DNA of 63,197 nt from Ascidiaceihabitans sp. (lineage in GTDB: Bacteria; Pseudomonadota; Alphaproteobacteria; Rhodobacterales; Rhodobacteraceae), in assembly GCA_028825475.1 (NCBI GenBank), contig JAPKAB010000014.1, positions 1 to 63,197 of the forward strand, in the 5' to 3' direction. A program made the position numbers and the translations under genes. Shown here piece after piece: positions 1 through 9,691 of this stretch (the first letter of the stretch is position 1; each line of letters opens with the position of its first letter). The notes beneath the pieces were generated by a model that made no database searches, had not been told where the DNA came from, and saw only the letters and a program-made list of their open reading frames with translations.

Positions 1-581
1 GACCAAACATCATGGATGGGTATTTTGAGGACTCGGAAAAAACGGCAGCGGCCTTTGATGATGAAGGCTACTTTATCACCGGTGATGCAATGGCGTTTGT
101 TGATACAAATGACGTGAACCGTGGAATGCGGTTTGATGGACGACTATCTGAAGACTTCAAATTGCAGTCAGGTACATGGGTACGTGCCGCTGGCTTGCGC
201 CTTGAATTACTTTCAACACTCGCACCATTTGCCGCCGATTTGGTCGTGACAGGGCAGGATCGCAATGAAATCGGCCTCATGATTTTCCCAAACCGTGAAG
301 CAATTCAAGCAGCTGGTTACACACTAGATGACGACAATGGTGCCTATGTTTGCCCCAAATTACGTGCCGATCTTGAACACCGCCTAAAGGAACGCGCGGC
401 CGAGACCTCTGGCTCCTCAACCCGTGTGACCCGTGCCATTGTATTGGCAGAACTCCAGTCCCTTGTGGACGGTGAAATAACTGCCAAGGGCAACCTGAAC
501 TTCCACACGGTCCTGACCCGTCGGGCTGACTTGGTGACACGACTGTATAACAATGATGCCACCGGCATTGCGAAACTCTGA
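1..581 (+). CDS. Feruloyl-CoA synthase-like AMP-binding ligase, C-terminal part (5' end outside window)
   Basis: The open frame enters from the left edge (first full codon at nt 3) and stops with TGA at 579-581. The visible ~192 residues are the end of an acyl-CoA ligase of the ANL superfamily: a DEGYFITGD segment, then FDGRLSEDFKLQSGTWV, which corresponds to the hinge and the start of the mobile C-terminal domain, and near the end the ITAKGNLN stretch that carries the catalytic lysine. The form EDFKL.SGTWV is typical of feruloyl-CoA synthases, which activate ferulate or other hydroxycinnamates with CoA and ATP in the cytoplasm. The next gene starts 13 nt downstream and encodes an amidohydrolase, so both probably belong to an aromatic-acid operon that continues to the left. 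The substrate is inferred from family resemblance only. Confidence 0.75.
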   Translation, partial: PNIMDGYFEDSEKTAAAFDDEGYFITGDAMAFVDTNDVNRGMRFDGRLSEDFKLQSGTWVRAAGLRLELLSTLAPFAADLVVTGQDRNEIGLMIFPNREAIQAAGYTLDDDNGAYVCPKLRADLEHRLKERAAETSGSSTRVTRAIVLAELQSLVDGEITAKGNLNFHTVLTRRADLVTRLYNNDATGIAKL

Positions 582-594
582 AGAAAGAAAATAG

Positions 595-1468
595 ATGGTA
601 GATTTTTCCAAAGTCCGGGCAATTGATTTTCACACCCACGCAGAAGAACCCTGCGGCTGTCATGCCGATGATGGCTACGACGATCTGCAAGCAACGATGG
701 CCAGCTATTTTCGTGCCCCTTGGAAACACCCTCCAACCATCCTAGAAACAGCACAGCATTACCGTGATCAAAACATTGCAGCAGTCATCTTCCCCGTCGA
801 TTCAGAACGCGAAACAGGCTACCGCCGTTATAAGAATGAAGAGGTCGCCGAGCTGGCCGCTGAGAACGACGATGTATTGATTCCATTCGCCAGTATCGAC
901 CCTCATAAAGGTAAAATGGGCCAACGCGAAGCACGTCGTTTGATCCGTGACTATAACATCAAAGGGTTCAAATTTCACCCAACCATGCAAGGGTTCTACC
1001 CAAACGATCGCATGGCATATGGCTTATACGAGGCAATCGCCGAAGAGGGTGGCATCGCACTTTTTCACACAGGTCAGACTGGTGTTGGATCAGGCATGCC
1101 AGGCGGCAATGGGATGCGTTTGAAATACTCAAATCCTATGTACATGGATGACGTTGCCGTAGATTTTCCAGAAATGAAAATCATCCTTGCCCACCCATCA
1201 TTCCCTTGGCAGGAAGAAGCGCTAGCCGTTGCCCAGCACAAGCCGAATGTCTACATTGACCTTTCAGGTTGGTCCCCCAAAATACTTCCCAGACATTCTG
1301 GTGAAGTACTGCAATTCGATCTTGAAGAAGAAAGTATTGTTCGGCTCAGATTGGCCAATGATTACACCAGAACGGTGGTTGGCTGATTTCGAAAAAATCG
1401 CAATCAAAGACGAGCTGCGCGAGGGCATCATCAAAGGCAACGCAATGAAGCTGCTTGGGATCGAGTAA
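595..1468 (+). pseudogene. Amidohydrolase (Amidohydro_2/ACMSD-like) with a +1 frameshift
   Basis: Two overlapping frames together give one normal-length protein of about 290 residues. The first (from ATG 595) carries DFHTH near residue 13, FKFHP, ALFHTG and ILAHPSFPW, the metal-ligand positions of the PF04909 family. It then goes out of frame. The second frame supplies KYFPDILVKYC and LFGSDWP, which holds the catalytic aspartate, and ends at TAA 1468. The switch falls in a C5A4 run at 1274-1282, where one surplus base explains everything. If unrepaired, the product ends at 1386 without the catalytic Asp. Because the rest is perfectly conserved in sense, it is either a very recent mutation or a homopolymer read error. 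It follows the feruloyl-CoA synthase-like gene by 13 nt, so it is likely co-transcribed and acts on a product of aromatic degradation. The exact substrate is unknown. Confidence 0.8.
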
Positions 1469-1620
1469 TCGACCCACGGCAGCTAGGATAATTAACGAAC
1501 TAATTATATGATATCGATGCTGGGTTTGTTTTGCACTCACCTCAGCAATGGTTGGCTTGTGTACATTACTTACCTAAACGGCCAAACATAGATTAACGTG
1601 GAAAAGCAAAAGGCTCCAAC

Positions 1621-1950
1621 ATGATCATTTACGGACTAAGCACATGCTCAGATTGCCAGAAAGCGCAAAAAGCATTGGAGGCCGCAGGTAAAACAATCAC
1701 GTTTCGGGATGTGCGCGCAGAACCTTTGACTGAGGCGGAGCTTGAAGAACTATTAATTGAGTTTGGTGATTGCTTGGTGGATCGCACCACTAATGACTAT
1801 AGGGCATTGAGCACTTGGTTGAAGAACTCTGAAGCAGATGCACAGATCTCTTCCAAACCGAAGGTAATGGCCCGCCCCGTCATTCAAGACGGGGACCGCT
1901 ACTATTTAGGTTGGACTGATGAGGTTCAGCAGGCTTTACTAACTAATTAA
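1621..1950 (+). CDS. ArsC/Spx-family thioredoxin-fold protein
   Basis: A 109-residue protein with the small thioredoxin-like fold of the ArsC family. It opens with MIIYGLSTCSDCQKAQKAL, so the redox centre is C-S-D-C rather than the single Cys followed by Arg of true arsenate reductases. Later come the family hallmarks R.E.PLTEAELEELL and KVMARPVIQDG, matching the KRP(I/L) motif of the YffB/Spx group. It is likely a cytoplasmic thiol-dependent reductase or glutathione-linked protein, and arsenate reduction is doubtful. It stands alone, with about 150 nt of untranslated DNA before it and 370 nt after it. Confidence 0.8.
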   Translation: MIIYGLSTCSDCQKAQKALEAAGKTITFRDVRAEPLTEAELEELLIEFGDCLVDRTTNDYRALSTWLKNSEADAQISSKPKVMARPVIQDGDRYYLGWTDEVQQALLTN

Positions 1951-2324
1951 GAGGCGCTTACTCAACGCAGGCGCAGCATGTTAAAGGCAAAACTCATATC
2001 AGATTTAGCTTGATATTACGCGCACCACACGCTGTAATTGCAGTAGTCAAAATCATAACTACTGATTTACTAGACGAGCTTGTTGCAATGTTTTCATCTA
2101 AAGTTTCTTTTCAACAAACCCAGGTAGAAATTCGTTACCAATTACAAAAGGCGGCTCACATACAACCTTGGATTTCAAACACTTTCTGAGCTCTGCATGA
2201 CGGGCAAAAAGCTGTCAGCCGACGGCAACCCGAAAGTCATTAACTTACAAGAAATCCTTAGCTTTTTTCAGATATCCAAGTCTAAATTCACCTATTAATT
2301 ACCTGGCGCAATCACGGACGAATA
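1951..2324. other. Intergenic stretch without a convincing gene
   Basis: About 370 AT-rich bases between the ArsC-like gene and the convergent ilvA. An open stretch of 56 codons on the plus strand (2128-2298, ending in TAA) contains readable peptide such as NPKVINLQEILSFF. It has no start codon at a plausible place and no ribosome binding site, and it follows directly after an in-frame TAG. It may be the tail of a decayed gene. No RNA gene or clear terminator was seen. Confidence 0.4.
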
Positions 2325-3560
2325 CTAGACGACGAACTGAGTTAAGGCCTCGTCATTGGTTATGTCTGTCAAAGTAAATCCAGCGTCGGCAATCAGCTTG
2401 CACATAACATCAAAATTCTTTGGGTCAGAAGTTTCGATCCCGATCAAAACAGACCCAAAATTTCGTGCTGATTTTTTCATGTACTCAAAGCGTGCGATGT
2501 TGTCGTCTGGGCCCAAAATATTCAAGAAGTCTTTTAGTGCACCCGGGCGTTGCGGAAGGCGCAAAATGAAATATTTTTTTAATCCCAAGTATCGCTGCGC
2601 CCTTTCTTTAACCTCTGGCAATCGCTCAAAGTCAAAGTTGCCACCTGAGGCAACACAGACAACTGTTTTACCTTTAATCTGATCTAAGATCTCACTTAGC
2701 ACCTCAATCGACATTGCTCCAGCTGGCTCAAGGACGATTCCTTCAATATTCAACATTTCTAGTATCGTATTACAAATACGGTCTTCATCCAGATGTAAAA
2801 CAGTTGATCCATCGATGCCCTTCAACCGTGCAAAAGTACGCTCTCCAATCCGCGCAACCGCTGCACCGTCAACAAACGTATCCACCTTAGAAACGGTCAT
2901 TGGTTCACCGGCATCAACAGCCACCTTCAGACTTTGAGCACCTGTGGGTTCAACAAAAGTATAGGCGCAATCATCACCAAAATAACTAAACGTCCCCGCA
3001 GACAAACCACCACCACCGACTGGAAGAACAATGTGGTCTGGAACACGCCCTAACTGCTCTTCAATCTCAACCGCAACACTAGCCTGCCCTTCAATCACAT
3101 CCTCATCGTCAAAAGGCGAAAGGAAGTAAGCACTTTGTTCAGAACAATATTTTTGAGATGCTTTGAGCGTCTCGTCAAAATAGTCACCAACCATCCGAAT
3201 CTCAACATGGGTGCCACCAAACATCTGTGTTTTCATCACCTTCTGCTCTGGCGTTGTGACTGGCATAAACACCACGCCCTTCACGCCAAAGTGACGACAC
3301 ATAAACGCAACGCCCTGAGCGTGATTTCCAGCACTGGCGCAGACAAAAATATCGTGTGTGGAGGTTACCTTACGCATCGCATTAAACGCACCACGCAATT
3401 TGTAGGATCTAACAGGGCTTAAGTCTTCACGCTTAAGCCAAATATCTGCCCCAAAACGTTGAGACAGAAGATCGCTATGCATCAATGGAGTCGCTGGAAA
3501 AACCTTGCGCATCTCAGCAGTGGCAGCGCGGGCAGAAGCAACAAACGGGTCGAGGGCCAT
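2325..3560 (-). CDS. ilvA: Threonine ammonia-lyase (biosynthetic threonine dehydratase)
   Basis: 411 residues. The enzyme deaminates L-threonine to 2-oxobutanoate with PLP, the entry step of isoleucine synthesis in the cytoplasm. The PLP lysine is K54 in SYKLRGAFN, and the glycine-rich phosphate-binding loop reads PVGGGGLSAG. The last ~85 residues form one ACT-like regulatory domain starting around FILRLPQRPGALKDFL, as in the shorter Bacillus-type IlvA rather than the longer E. coli form with two such domains. Feedback control by isoleucine is therefore likely. It is transcribed divergently from argG across a 130-nt gap. Start ATG at 3560. Confidence 0.95.
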   Translation of the reverse strand: MALDPFVASARAATAEMRKVFPATPLMHSDLLSQRFGADIWLKREDLSPVRSYKLRGAFNAMRKVTSTHDIFVCASAGNHAQGVAFMCRHFGVKGVVFMPVTTPEQKVMKTQMFGGTHVEIRMVGDYFDETLKASQKYCSEQSAYFLSPFDDEDVIEGQASVAVEIEEQLGRVPDHIVLPVGGGGLSAGTFSYFGDDCAYTFVEPTGAQSLKVAVDAGEPMTVSKVDTFVDGAAVARIGERTFARLKGIDGSTVLHLDEDRICNTILEMLNIEGIVLEPAGAMSIEVLSEILDQIKGKTVVCVASGGNFDFERLPEVKERAQRYLGLKKYFILRLPQRPGALKDFLNILGPDDNIARFEYMKKSARNFGSVLIGIETSDPKNFDVMCKLIADAGFTLTDITNDEALTQFVV

Positions 3561-3690
3561 AAAACAATCCTGAATAATGCGATACGTCAGACCTAAGGAC
3601 AGGTCAGCAAAGGGTCAACGGCCTTGCTGTCCTTGCCTCTAGACGTAAAACGGGTTATCGCCCGCGTCGACCTGACAAAGGAAATAAAAG

Positions 3691-4911
3691 ATGTCCGCAC
3701 CCAAAAAAGTCGTCCTAGCCTACTCCGGTGGCCTTGATACCTCAATTATCCTGAAATGGCTGCAAACCGAATATGGTTGCGAAGTTATAACCTTCACTGC
3801 TGACCTGGGCCAAGGCGAAGAGCTGGAGCCAGCACGCACAAAAGCAGAATTGATGGGTGCATCGTCGATTTATATCGAGGATGTGCGTGAAGAATTTGTG
3901 CGCGACTTTGTCTTTCCAATGTTCCGCGCCAATGCGGTTTATGAAGGTCTATATCTTCTGGGCACATCTATCGCACGCCCATTGATCTCAAAACGCCTTG
4001 TCGAAATCGCTGAAGAAACTGGTGCAGATGCAATCGCACACGGCGCAACAGGCAAAGGCAACGATCAAGTTCGCTTCGAGCTGGCCGCCTACGCCCTGAA
4101 CCCAGACATCAAAGTGATCGCACCTTGGCGTGAATGGGATTTATCCAGCCGCACCAAACTGATTGATTTTGCTGAAAAGAACCAAATTCCAATAGCCAAA
4201 GACAAACGCGGCGAAGCCCCGTTCAGTGTTGACGCGAACCTGTTACACACCTCATCAGAAGGCAAAGAACTGGAAGATCCAGCAGTGGATGCACCAGAAT
4301 ACGTGTACCAACGCACTGTGTCTCCAGAAGATGCACCTAACGAGCCAGAGTTCATCGAAATCGGTTTTGAGAAAGGTGATGCAGTTTCAATCAACAGCGT
4401 AGCAATGTCACCAGCAACCGTTCTAACTGAGCTGAACCGTCTTGGCGGCAAGCACGGCATCGGCCGCCTTGATCTGGTTGAAGGTCGTTTCGTTGGCATG
4501 AAATCACGTGGCATCTACGAAACGCCCGGCGGCACGATCCTGCTCGAAGCGCACCGTGGTATCGAATCCATCACATTGGATCGTGGTGCTGCGCACCTTA
4601 AGGATGAGCTGATGCCAAAATACGCAGAACTCATTTACAACGGTTTCTGGTTCAGCCCAGAGCGTGAAATGATGCAAGCGATGATCGACAAAAGCCAAGA
4701 GCACGTCACCGGCACCGTCCGCGTGAAACTGTACAAAGGTCTGTCACGCACTGTGGGCCGTTGGTCGGATCACTCGCTTTATTCCGAAGCGCACGTGACA
4801 TTCGAAGACGACGCAGGCGCATACGATCAAAAAGACGCAGCAGGATTCATTCAGTTGAACGCGCTACGCCTAAAACTTTTGGCAGCACGCGATCGCCGCC
4901 TTAAAAAGTAA
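3691..4911 (+). CDS. argG: Argininosuccinate synthase
   Basis: 406 residues, the usual length. It condenses citrulline and aspartate with ATP to argininosuccinate in arginine synthesis. The N-terminal PP-loop ATP-pyrophosphatase motif is [10 protein letters not shown] (residues 10-19), followed by [15 protein letters not shown] and the synthetase domain with YETPGG and [10 protein letters not shown]. The start is supported by a GGAAA-type site 8-9 nt upstream. It appears to be a single-gene unit, with a convergent sulfotransferase-like gene starting right after its stop codon. Confidence 0.97.
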   Translation: MSAPKKVVLAYSGGLDTSIILKWLQTEYGCEVITFTADLGQGEELEPARTKAELMGASSIYIEDVREEFVRDFVFPMFRANAVYEGLYLLGTSIARPLISKRLVEIAEETGADAIAHGATGKGNDQVRFELAAYALNPDIKVIAPWREWDLSSRTKLIDFAEKNQIPIAKDKRGEAPFSVDANLLHTSSEGKELEDPAVDAPEYVYQRTVSPEDAPNEPEFIEIGFEKGDAVSINSVAMSPATVLTELNRLGGKHGIGRLDLVEGRFVGMKSRGIYETPGGTILLEAHRGIESITLDRGAAHLKDELMPKYAELIYNGFWFSPEREMMQAMIDKSQEHVTGTVRVKLYKGLSRTVGRWSDHSLYSEAHVTFEDDAGAYDQKDAAGFIQLNALRLKLLAARDRRLKK

Positions 4912-5631
4912 CTACAACTTTACAGCCGCAAGCCTGTTGTAATACGGCATGGCTTGCGCCGCTACCTCTTCGTAATCAGGCTCTAATACGGGCAATTCAT
5001 CCTCTGCATCCGCAAAACCGGTAGAGCGATGAACGGCCCCATACCAGTGTGATGCCCAGACGCCATCACTTGCGTGGCCGCCACTTGGCCAATGCAACAT
5101 ACCAGCATCCCATTTCAGACTAACCGCATCACACAGCTTGCGCATCATGCCTTCAGGGTCGTCGCGAATGTCGTGTGAATCGACAACAATCGGCGTTTGG
5201 CCTAGCGCAGTGACGTGATCAAACAGTTCAGCCTGTTGGCGGAACCCGATGTCGTCCAACTGTGGCCCTTCGCGTTTCTTCGCATAGCTGGCCACAACCC
5301 GTGCAGGATGACGGATCAGGAATACGTTGATGACATCTGCCATCCAATCACGCGGGACGCCATCAACCATATGCTGGGTCATATGCTTTTGATAAAAAAT
5401 AGGACGGTCAGTTGGCGACAGAAGTTGACGGGCAACAATATCAGGGTCTTGGAATTGGGATGCCAATATCTCATTTTGCATTGGGTGAACGATTCCGGTT
5501 TTGGCCAAATAAGCGGCATAAAACGGTTCATCCACAACTGTAGAATCCTTGCGGCCACCAAAACTATACATCATTGCAGTCGATAAATTGCGCGGCCCAG
5601 ACCACATCGCGATGCGCTTCGTTTGATCCAT
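4912..5631 (-). CDS. Sulfotransferase-like protein
   Basis: 239 residues from ATG 5631, chosen because GGGGAGAG lies just upstream; the longer frame to 5697 has no such site. Near the N-terminus is SGPRNLST, matching the 5'-phosphosulfate-binding loop of PAPS-dependent sulfotransferases, and in the middle FLIRHPARVVASY matches the 3'-phosphate-binding region with its Arg and Ser. Family members transfer sulfate from PAPS to small molecules, but many bacterial ones have no known substrate. It abuts argG tail to tail with no spacer. No signal peptide is seen, so it is cytoplasmic. Confidence 0.75.
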   Translation of the reverse strand: MDQTKRIAMWSGPRNLSTAMMYSFGGRKDSTVVDEPFYAAYLAKTGIVHPMQNEILASQFQDPDIVARQLLSPTDRPIFYQKHMTQHMVDGVPRDWMADVINVFLIRHPARVVASYAKKREGPQLDDIGFRQQAELFDHVTALGQTPIVVDSHDIRDDPEGMMRKLCDAVSLKWDAGMLHWPSGGHASDGVWASHWYGAVHRSTGFADAEDELPVLEPDYEEVAAQAMPYYNRLAAVKL

Positions 5632-5772
5632 AACTCTCCCCAGTTTGAGGCACCTTAGGCCTGCAGGTTTACGGTGCCAATATGAAACCTCTCTCACCTA
5701 TGCGTTACATCGTATGCTCGACACTTGCGTAAACCGCTCCAGATGGTGAACTAGAATGCAAAGGAGACTGAA

Positions 5773-6432
5773 ATGATATTTACACGCTCAGCTAAATCAA
5801 CGGCCCTTGCACTGGTCGCCACCGTGGGACTGTTTGCACAGGTACAAACCGCTCATGCAGACACTGAAACACTTACCGTTGCCGGGGGATGCTTTTGGTG
5901 TGTTGAATCCGATTTCGAAAGCGTCGACGGTGTAAAAGAAGCCATTTCAGGTTTTGCTGGCGGCAAAGTGGCCAACCCTACATACAAACAAGTCGTACGT
6001 GGCGGAACTGGCCATTATGAGGCTGTTCAAATCATCTTTGATCCAGATATCGTTTCGCGCGACGACATACTAAGCAAGTTCTTCCGTTCGGTGGATCCAA
6101 CCGATGCAGGCGGTCAGTTCTGTGATCGCGGCCAAAGCTATGCGACAGCAATCTTTGCAGAGAGCCCAGATCAAAAAGCCGCTGCTGAAAAGGCCAAAGC
6201 GCAGGCTGCCAGCGATCTTGGACAAAAGATTGTAACCCCTATCCTGGGTTCATTCCCCTTCTACGCAGCCGATGCCTCACATCAGGACTATTACAAGGGT
6301 AGCAAAATTGTGCTGACACGCTTTGGTCCAAAAAAGCAGTCCAAAGCATATAAGGCCTACCGCGATGCATGCGGCCGCGATCAACGTGTTGAAAAACTGT
6401 GGGGCACCGCAGCTCCGTTTGATGGTCACTAA
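5773..6432 (+). CDS. msrA: Peptide methionine sulfoxide reductase MsrA, exported form
   Basis: 219 residues with an N-terminal signal peptide (positive MIFTRSAKS, hydrophobic ALALVATVGLFA, cleavage after AHA near residue 29). It therefore probably works in the periplasm. The catalytic site is GGCFWC with nucleophile Cys40; the GHYE motif (TGHYEAVQI) is also present. It reduces methionine-S-sulfoxide in damaged proteins. A start site with AAGGAGA lies just upstream. It overlaps the end of the convergent PfkB kinase gene by 4 nt. A second, cytoplasmic msrA lies at 50147. Confidence 0.92.
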   Translation: MIFTRSAKSTALALVATVGLFAQVQTAHADTETLTVAGGCFWCVESDFESVDGVKEAISGFAGGKVANPTYKQVVRGGTGHYEAVQIIFDPDIVSRDDILSKFFRSVDPTDAGGQFCDRGQSYATAIFAESPDQKAAAEKAKAQAASDLGQKIVTPILGSFPFYAADASHQDYYKGSKIVLTRFGPKKQSKAYKAYRDACGRDQRVEKLWGTAAPFDGH

Positions 6433-7304
6433 CCTAACTTCGCATCCCGAATATCTTTGAGATCAGGAATAACGTCTGCCGTCCCAAGCCGTGTAACCAT
6501 TAAAGCACTGGCTTGGGTCGCCAATTTGATCGCCTGCGCCATTGGCATACCGCGATCCAATCCAGCAACCACATAACCAGTGAACGTATCACCAGCCCCA
6601 GTGGTATCAATTGGTTCGACTTTAATTGCGTCAAAATCAGTCTCTAAACCAAAGGAATTCGCATACCAACGACATCCATCAGCGCCCAAGGTTACAATGA
6701 CATTTGCAACTTCCAGTGTATTTATTGGCTTCCCAATCGCTGTTTCAAGCTGTCCCGCCTCGATTTCGTTCAAGAATAACAAATCGATATATGGGAGCAA
6801 CATCTTGACCGTATCCGCCTCAAACGGCGCAGCGGCATAGACGATGCTAAACCCCAGGTCCTTGGCTATTTGCGCAGCAACCAATTGACCCGTCGTTTCG
6901 TTCTGCATCAACAAAGTGTCGCCAGTATCAGCCTCAGCCAATGCGGCACCGATTTGATCCACTTCAAGTCGGTAGTTTGCGCCGGGCCACAACACGATCG
7001 AGTTTTCAGCACTGTCATCAACGCTGATAATCGCGTGACCTGTAACCTCTGAAATCTCAGCGATGTGACCCACATCGACACCGTATTCTAAAAGGCGTTC
7101 AACGGCCCAGCGCCCATCGGTTCCAACCGCCCCAATGTGACGTGTGCGTGCACCTGCTCGGGCAGCTGCCACAGACATATTTGCGCCCTTGCCACCCAGA
7201 CCCTGAGAATAGAATTTTGCAGCCAAAGTTTCGCCAGGTGCCGGCAAATGCGGCACCTGATAAACCATGTCGATGTTAATTGAACCAAGGTTGTAGATCG
7301 TCAT
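6429..7304 (-). CDS. PfkB-family sugar kinase (ribokinase-like)
   Basis: 291 residues. The N-terminal signature GSINIDMVYQVPHLPAPGET and GGKGANMSVAAARAGA, and the C-terminal DTTGAGDTFTGYVVAGL with the catalytic base Asp, identify a PfkB carbohydrate kinase close to ribokinase (ATP + ribose to ribose 5-phosphate). Its ATG overlaps the stop codon of maeB by one base (TAATG), so translation is probably coupled to maeB. No sugar transporter or ribose regulator is nearby, so ribose as substrate is inferred from family resemblance only. Confidence 0.85.
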   Translation of the reverse strand: MTIYNLGSINIDMVYQVPHLPAPGETLAAKFYSQGLGGKGANMSVAAARAGARTRHIGAVGTDGRWAVERLLEYGVDVGHIAEISEVTGHAIISVDDSAENSIVLWPGANYRLEVDQIGAALAEADTGDTLLMQNETTGQLVAAQIAKDLGFSIVYAAAPFEADTVKMLLPYIDLLFLNEIEAGQLETAIGKPINTLEVANVIVTLGADGCRWYANSFGLETDFDAIKVEPIDTTGAGDTFTGYVVAGLDRGMPMAQAIKLATQASALMVTRLGTADVIPDLKDIRDAKLG

Positions 7305-9559
7305 TAGCCAACCTTACATGCGGCCAAAATTGCCATGTTCAAAATATCATTAGCGGTCGCTGACGTTGAACAAACCTGAATGGATTCATCGACACCGGCA
7401 AGGATTGGGCCAATCACAGTCGCATCGCCCATTTCTTGCATCAATTTAACGGAAATGCTGGCAGAGTGACGTGCAGGAACCACTAAAATGTTTGCAGGAC
7501 CAGTCAGGCGTGAAAATGGATACTGCTTTTGCGACTCCGCATTAAGCGCCACATCCACCGTCATTTCACCCTCGTATTCAAAATCAACACCCCGCTTGTC
7601 CAGTACCTTTGGCGCGAGGTGCATCTTCTCTGCCCTTTCAGAAATAGGATATCCAAAGGTTGAGAAGCTGACAAAAGCCACACGCGGCTCAAGGCCCATA
7701 TCACGCGCAACAATTGCGGCGCGTTCTGCAATTGTTGCCAGATCATTTTCGTCAGGCCATTCATGAACCAAGGTGTCCGCAATGAACACAATCTTTCCCT
7801 TGTACAGGATCGCGGTAATGCCCGCAGCACCATGAGCTGCATCCGCATCAAACACGTGATTGATGCGTTCCAAAATATGCGCAGATTTGCGCGTCACACC
7901 CGTAACCAATCCATCGCCATGCCCATGCGCCAGCATCAATGCCGAGAAAACGTGGCGATCACGTGAAGCCAAGCGGTGAATATCTGCGCGGTCAAAACCT
8001 TTGCGCTGCAAGCGATCATACAAGAAGCTTTTATAAGTCTCTAAATGGGGTGTGTTGGCTGCATTGACCACTTCTAATTCACGCACAGCATCTGCTAGTC
8101 CAGCTTCCTCAAGCTTGGCTTTTACATCAGAAGCCCGTCCAACAACCAATGCCTTGCCTAGACCAGAACGCTGGTAATTCACTGCTGCCCGCAACACACG
8201 CGGATCATCGCCTTCGGCAAAAATCATCCGTGCCTGCGCCGTACGCGCACGAATGTTTAGGCCCCGCAAGATGCTTGCCGTTGGATCCATCCGGGATTTT
8301 AGCGAAACTTCGTATGCCTCGATATCAATAATCGGGCGACGCGCCACACCGGTGTCCATACCAGCTTTAGCAACAGCTGGTGGAATACGGTGGATCAATC
8401 GCGGATCAAACGGCGTTGGGATGATATAGTCACGTCCAAACGTAAGGTTTTTCCCATAGGCCAATGCAACTTCATCCGGCACCTCCTCGCGGGCCAGTTG
8501 GGCAAGGGCGTGAGCGCAAGCAATTTTCATCTCATCGTTGATTGCACGGGCGTGAATGTCCAATGCGCCGCGGAACAAATATGGAAAGCCCAAAACATTG
8601 TTCACTTGGTTTGGATAGTCACTGCGTCCTGTGGCGACGATGGCATCAACACGTACTTCGTGCGCCTCTTCTGGTGTAATCTCTGGATCAGGGTTCGCCA
8701 TTGCAAAGATAACTGGATTGTCCGCCATGCTGGCGACCATCGACGGAGTTACGGCACCTTTAGCCGAAACGCCCAGGAAAACATCACAACCTTTCATTGC
8801 CTCGTCCAATGTGCGTGCGTCTGTGATCACAGCATGCGCTGACTTCCATTGGTTCATACCCTCTGTACGACCTTGATAGATCACACCCTTGGTGTCGCAC
8901 ATGATACAGTTTTCGTTTTTTGCGCCCATGGATTTCAACAATTCAAGGCATGCAATCCCAGCAGCACCCGCACCATTGAGCACAATTTTGACGTCTTCAA
9001 TTTTTTTACCAGACAAATGAAGCGCATTGATTAGACCCGCTGCACAAATGACTGCCGTGCCATGCTGATCATCATGAAAAACAGGAATGTCCATTTCCTC
9101 TTTCAAACGCTGCTCGATAATAAAGCACTCTGGTGCCTTGATGTCCTCAAGATTGATGCCGCCAAAGGTGGGCCCCATCAGTCTTACAGCTTTACAGAAT
9201 TCATCTGGATCTTCGGTATCCAATTCGATGTCGATGCTGTTCACATCCGCAAAGCGCTTAAATAGAACCGCTTTGCCTTCCATCACGGGCTTCGATCCTA
9301 ATGCACCCAAATTACCCAAACCTAGCACCGCAGTACCGTTGGAAATCACCGCAACAAGGTTCCCTTTGTTCGTATAGTCATAGGCCAAACCTGGATTCTC
9401 GGCGATCGCCAAGCAAGGAACCGCAACGCCTGGAGAATAGGCCAAAGACAGGTCCCGTTGCGTGGTCATTGGAACAGTGGCCGTGATTTCAAATTTTCCA
9501 GGTGTTGGTTCTAAGTGAAAGACCAACGCCTCTTCATCGGTGACTCTAGTCTTGGACAT
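7304..9559 (-). CDS. maeB: NADP-dependent malic enzyme with C-terminal phosphotransacetylase-like domain
   Basis: 751 residues from ATG 9559, which has GGAGGAAA 8 nt upstream; the ATG at 9577 would overlap that binding site. Residues 1-430 form the malic enzyme (SLAYSPGVAVPC, FHDDQHGTAVI, LNGAGAAGIACLEL for NADP binding). The rest is a PTA-like domain (ARMIFAEGDDPRVLRAA, ITAILYKGKIVFIADTLVH), known in MaeB as an acetyl-CoA-sensing regulatory module. It oxidatively decarboxylates malate to pyruvate and makes NADPH. It is followed by the coupled PfkB gene and diverges from mutS. Confidence 0.95.
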   Translation of the reverse strand: MSKTRVTDEEALVFHLEPTPGKFEITATVPMTTQRDLSLAYSPGVAVPCLAIAENPGLAYDYTNKGNLVAVISNGTAVLGLGNLGALGSKPVMEGKAVLFKRFADVNSIDIELDTEDPDEFCKAVRLMGPTFGGINLEDIKAPECFIIEQRLKEEMDIPVFHDDQHGTAVICAAGLINALHLSGKKIEDVKIVLNGAGAAGIACLELLKSMGAKNENCIMCDTKGVIYQGRTEGMNQWKSAHAVITDARTLDEAMKGCDVFLGVSAKGAVTPSMVASMADNPVIFAMANPDPEITPEEAHEVRVDAIVATGRSDYPNQVNNVLGFPYLFRGALDIHARAINDEMKIACAHALAQLAREEVPDEVALAYGKNLTFGRDYIIPTPFDPRLIHRIPPAVAKAGMDTGVARRPIIDIEAYEVSLKSRMDPTASILRGLNIRARTAQARMIFAEGDDPRVLRAAVNYQRSGLGKALVVGRASDVKAKLEEAGLADAVRELEVVNAANTPHLETYKSFLYDRLQRKGFDRADIHRLASRDRHVFSALMLAHGHGDGLVTGVTRKSAHILERINHVFDADAAHGAAGITAILYKGKIVFIADTLVHEWPDENDLATIAERAAIVARDMGLEPRVAFVSFSTFGYPISERAEKMHLAPKVLDKRGVDFEYEGEMTVDVALNAESQKQYPFSRLTGPANILVVPARHSASISVKLMQEMGDATVIGPILAGVDESIQVCSTSATANDILNMAILAACKVG

Positions 9560-9691
9560 TGTGCATTTTCCTCCCATGCGAGATTTTACCGTAAACTAGA
9601 GATCTGAAACCCTCAATGGTTACGCACTTTACGGGTTTTCCCACCTCCTCCGTCTTTGTAAGGTCAGCCAACACTTGTCGGGGGACAAAAT

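Noticed and set aside
1951..2324. Gene in the gap between the ArsC-like gene and ilvA
   Set aside because: Only a 56-codon open stretch without start codon or ribosome site; listed as an intergenic stretch.
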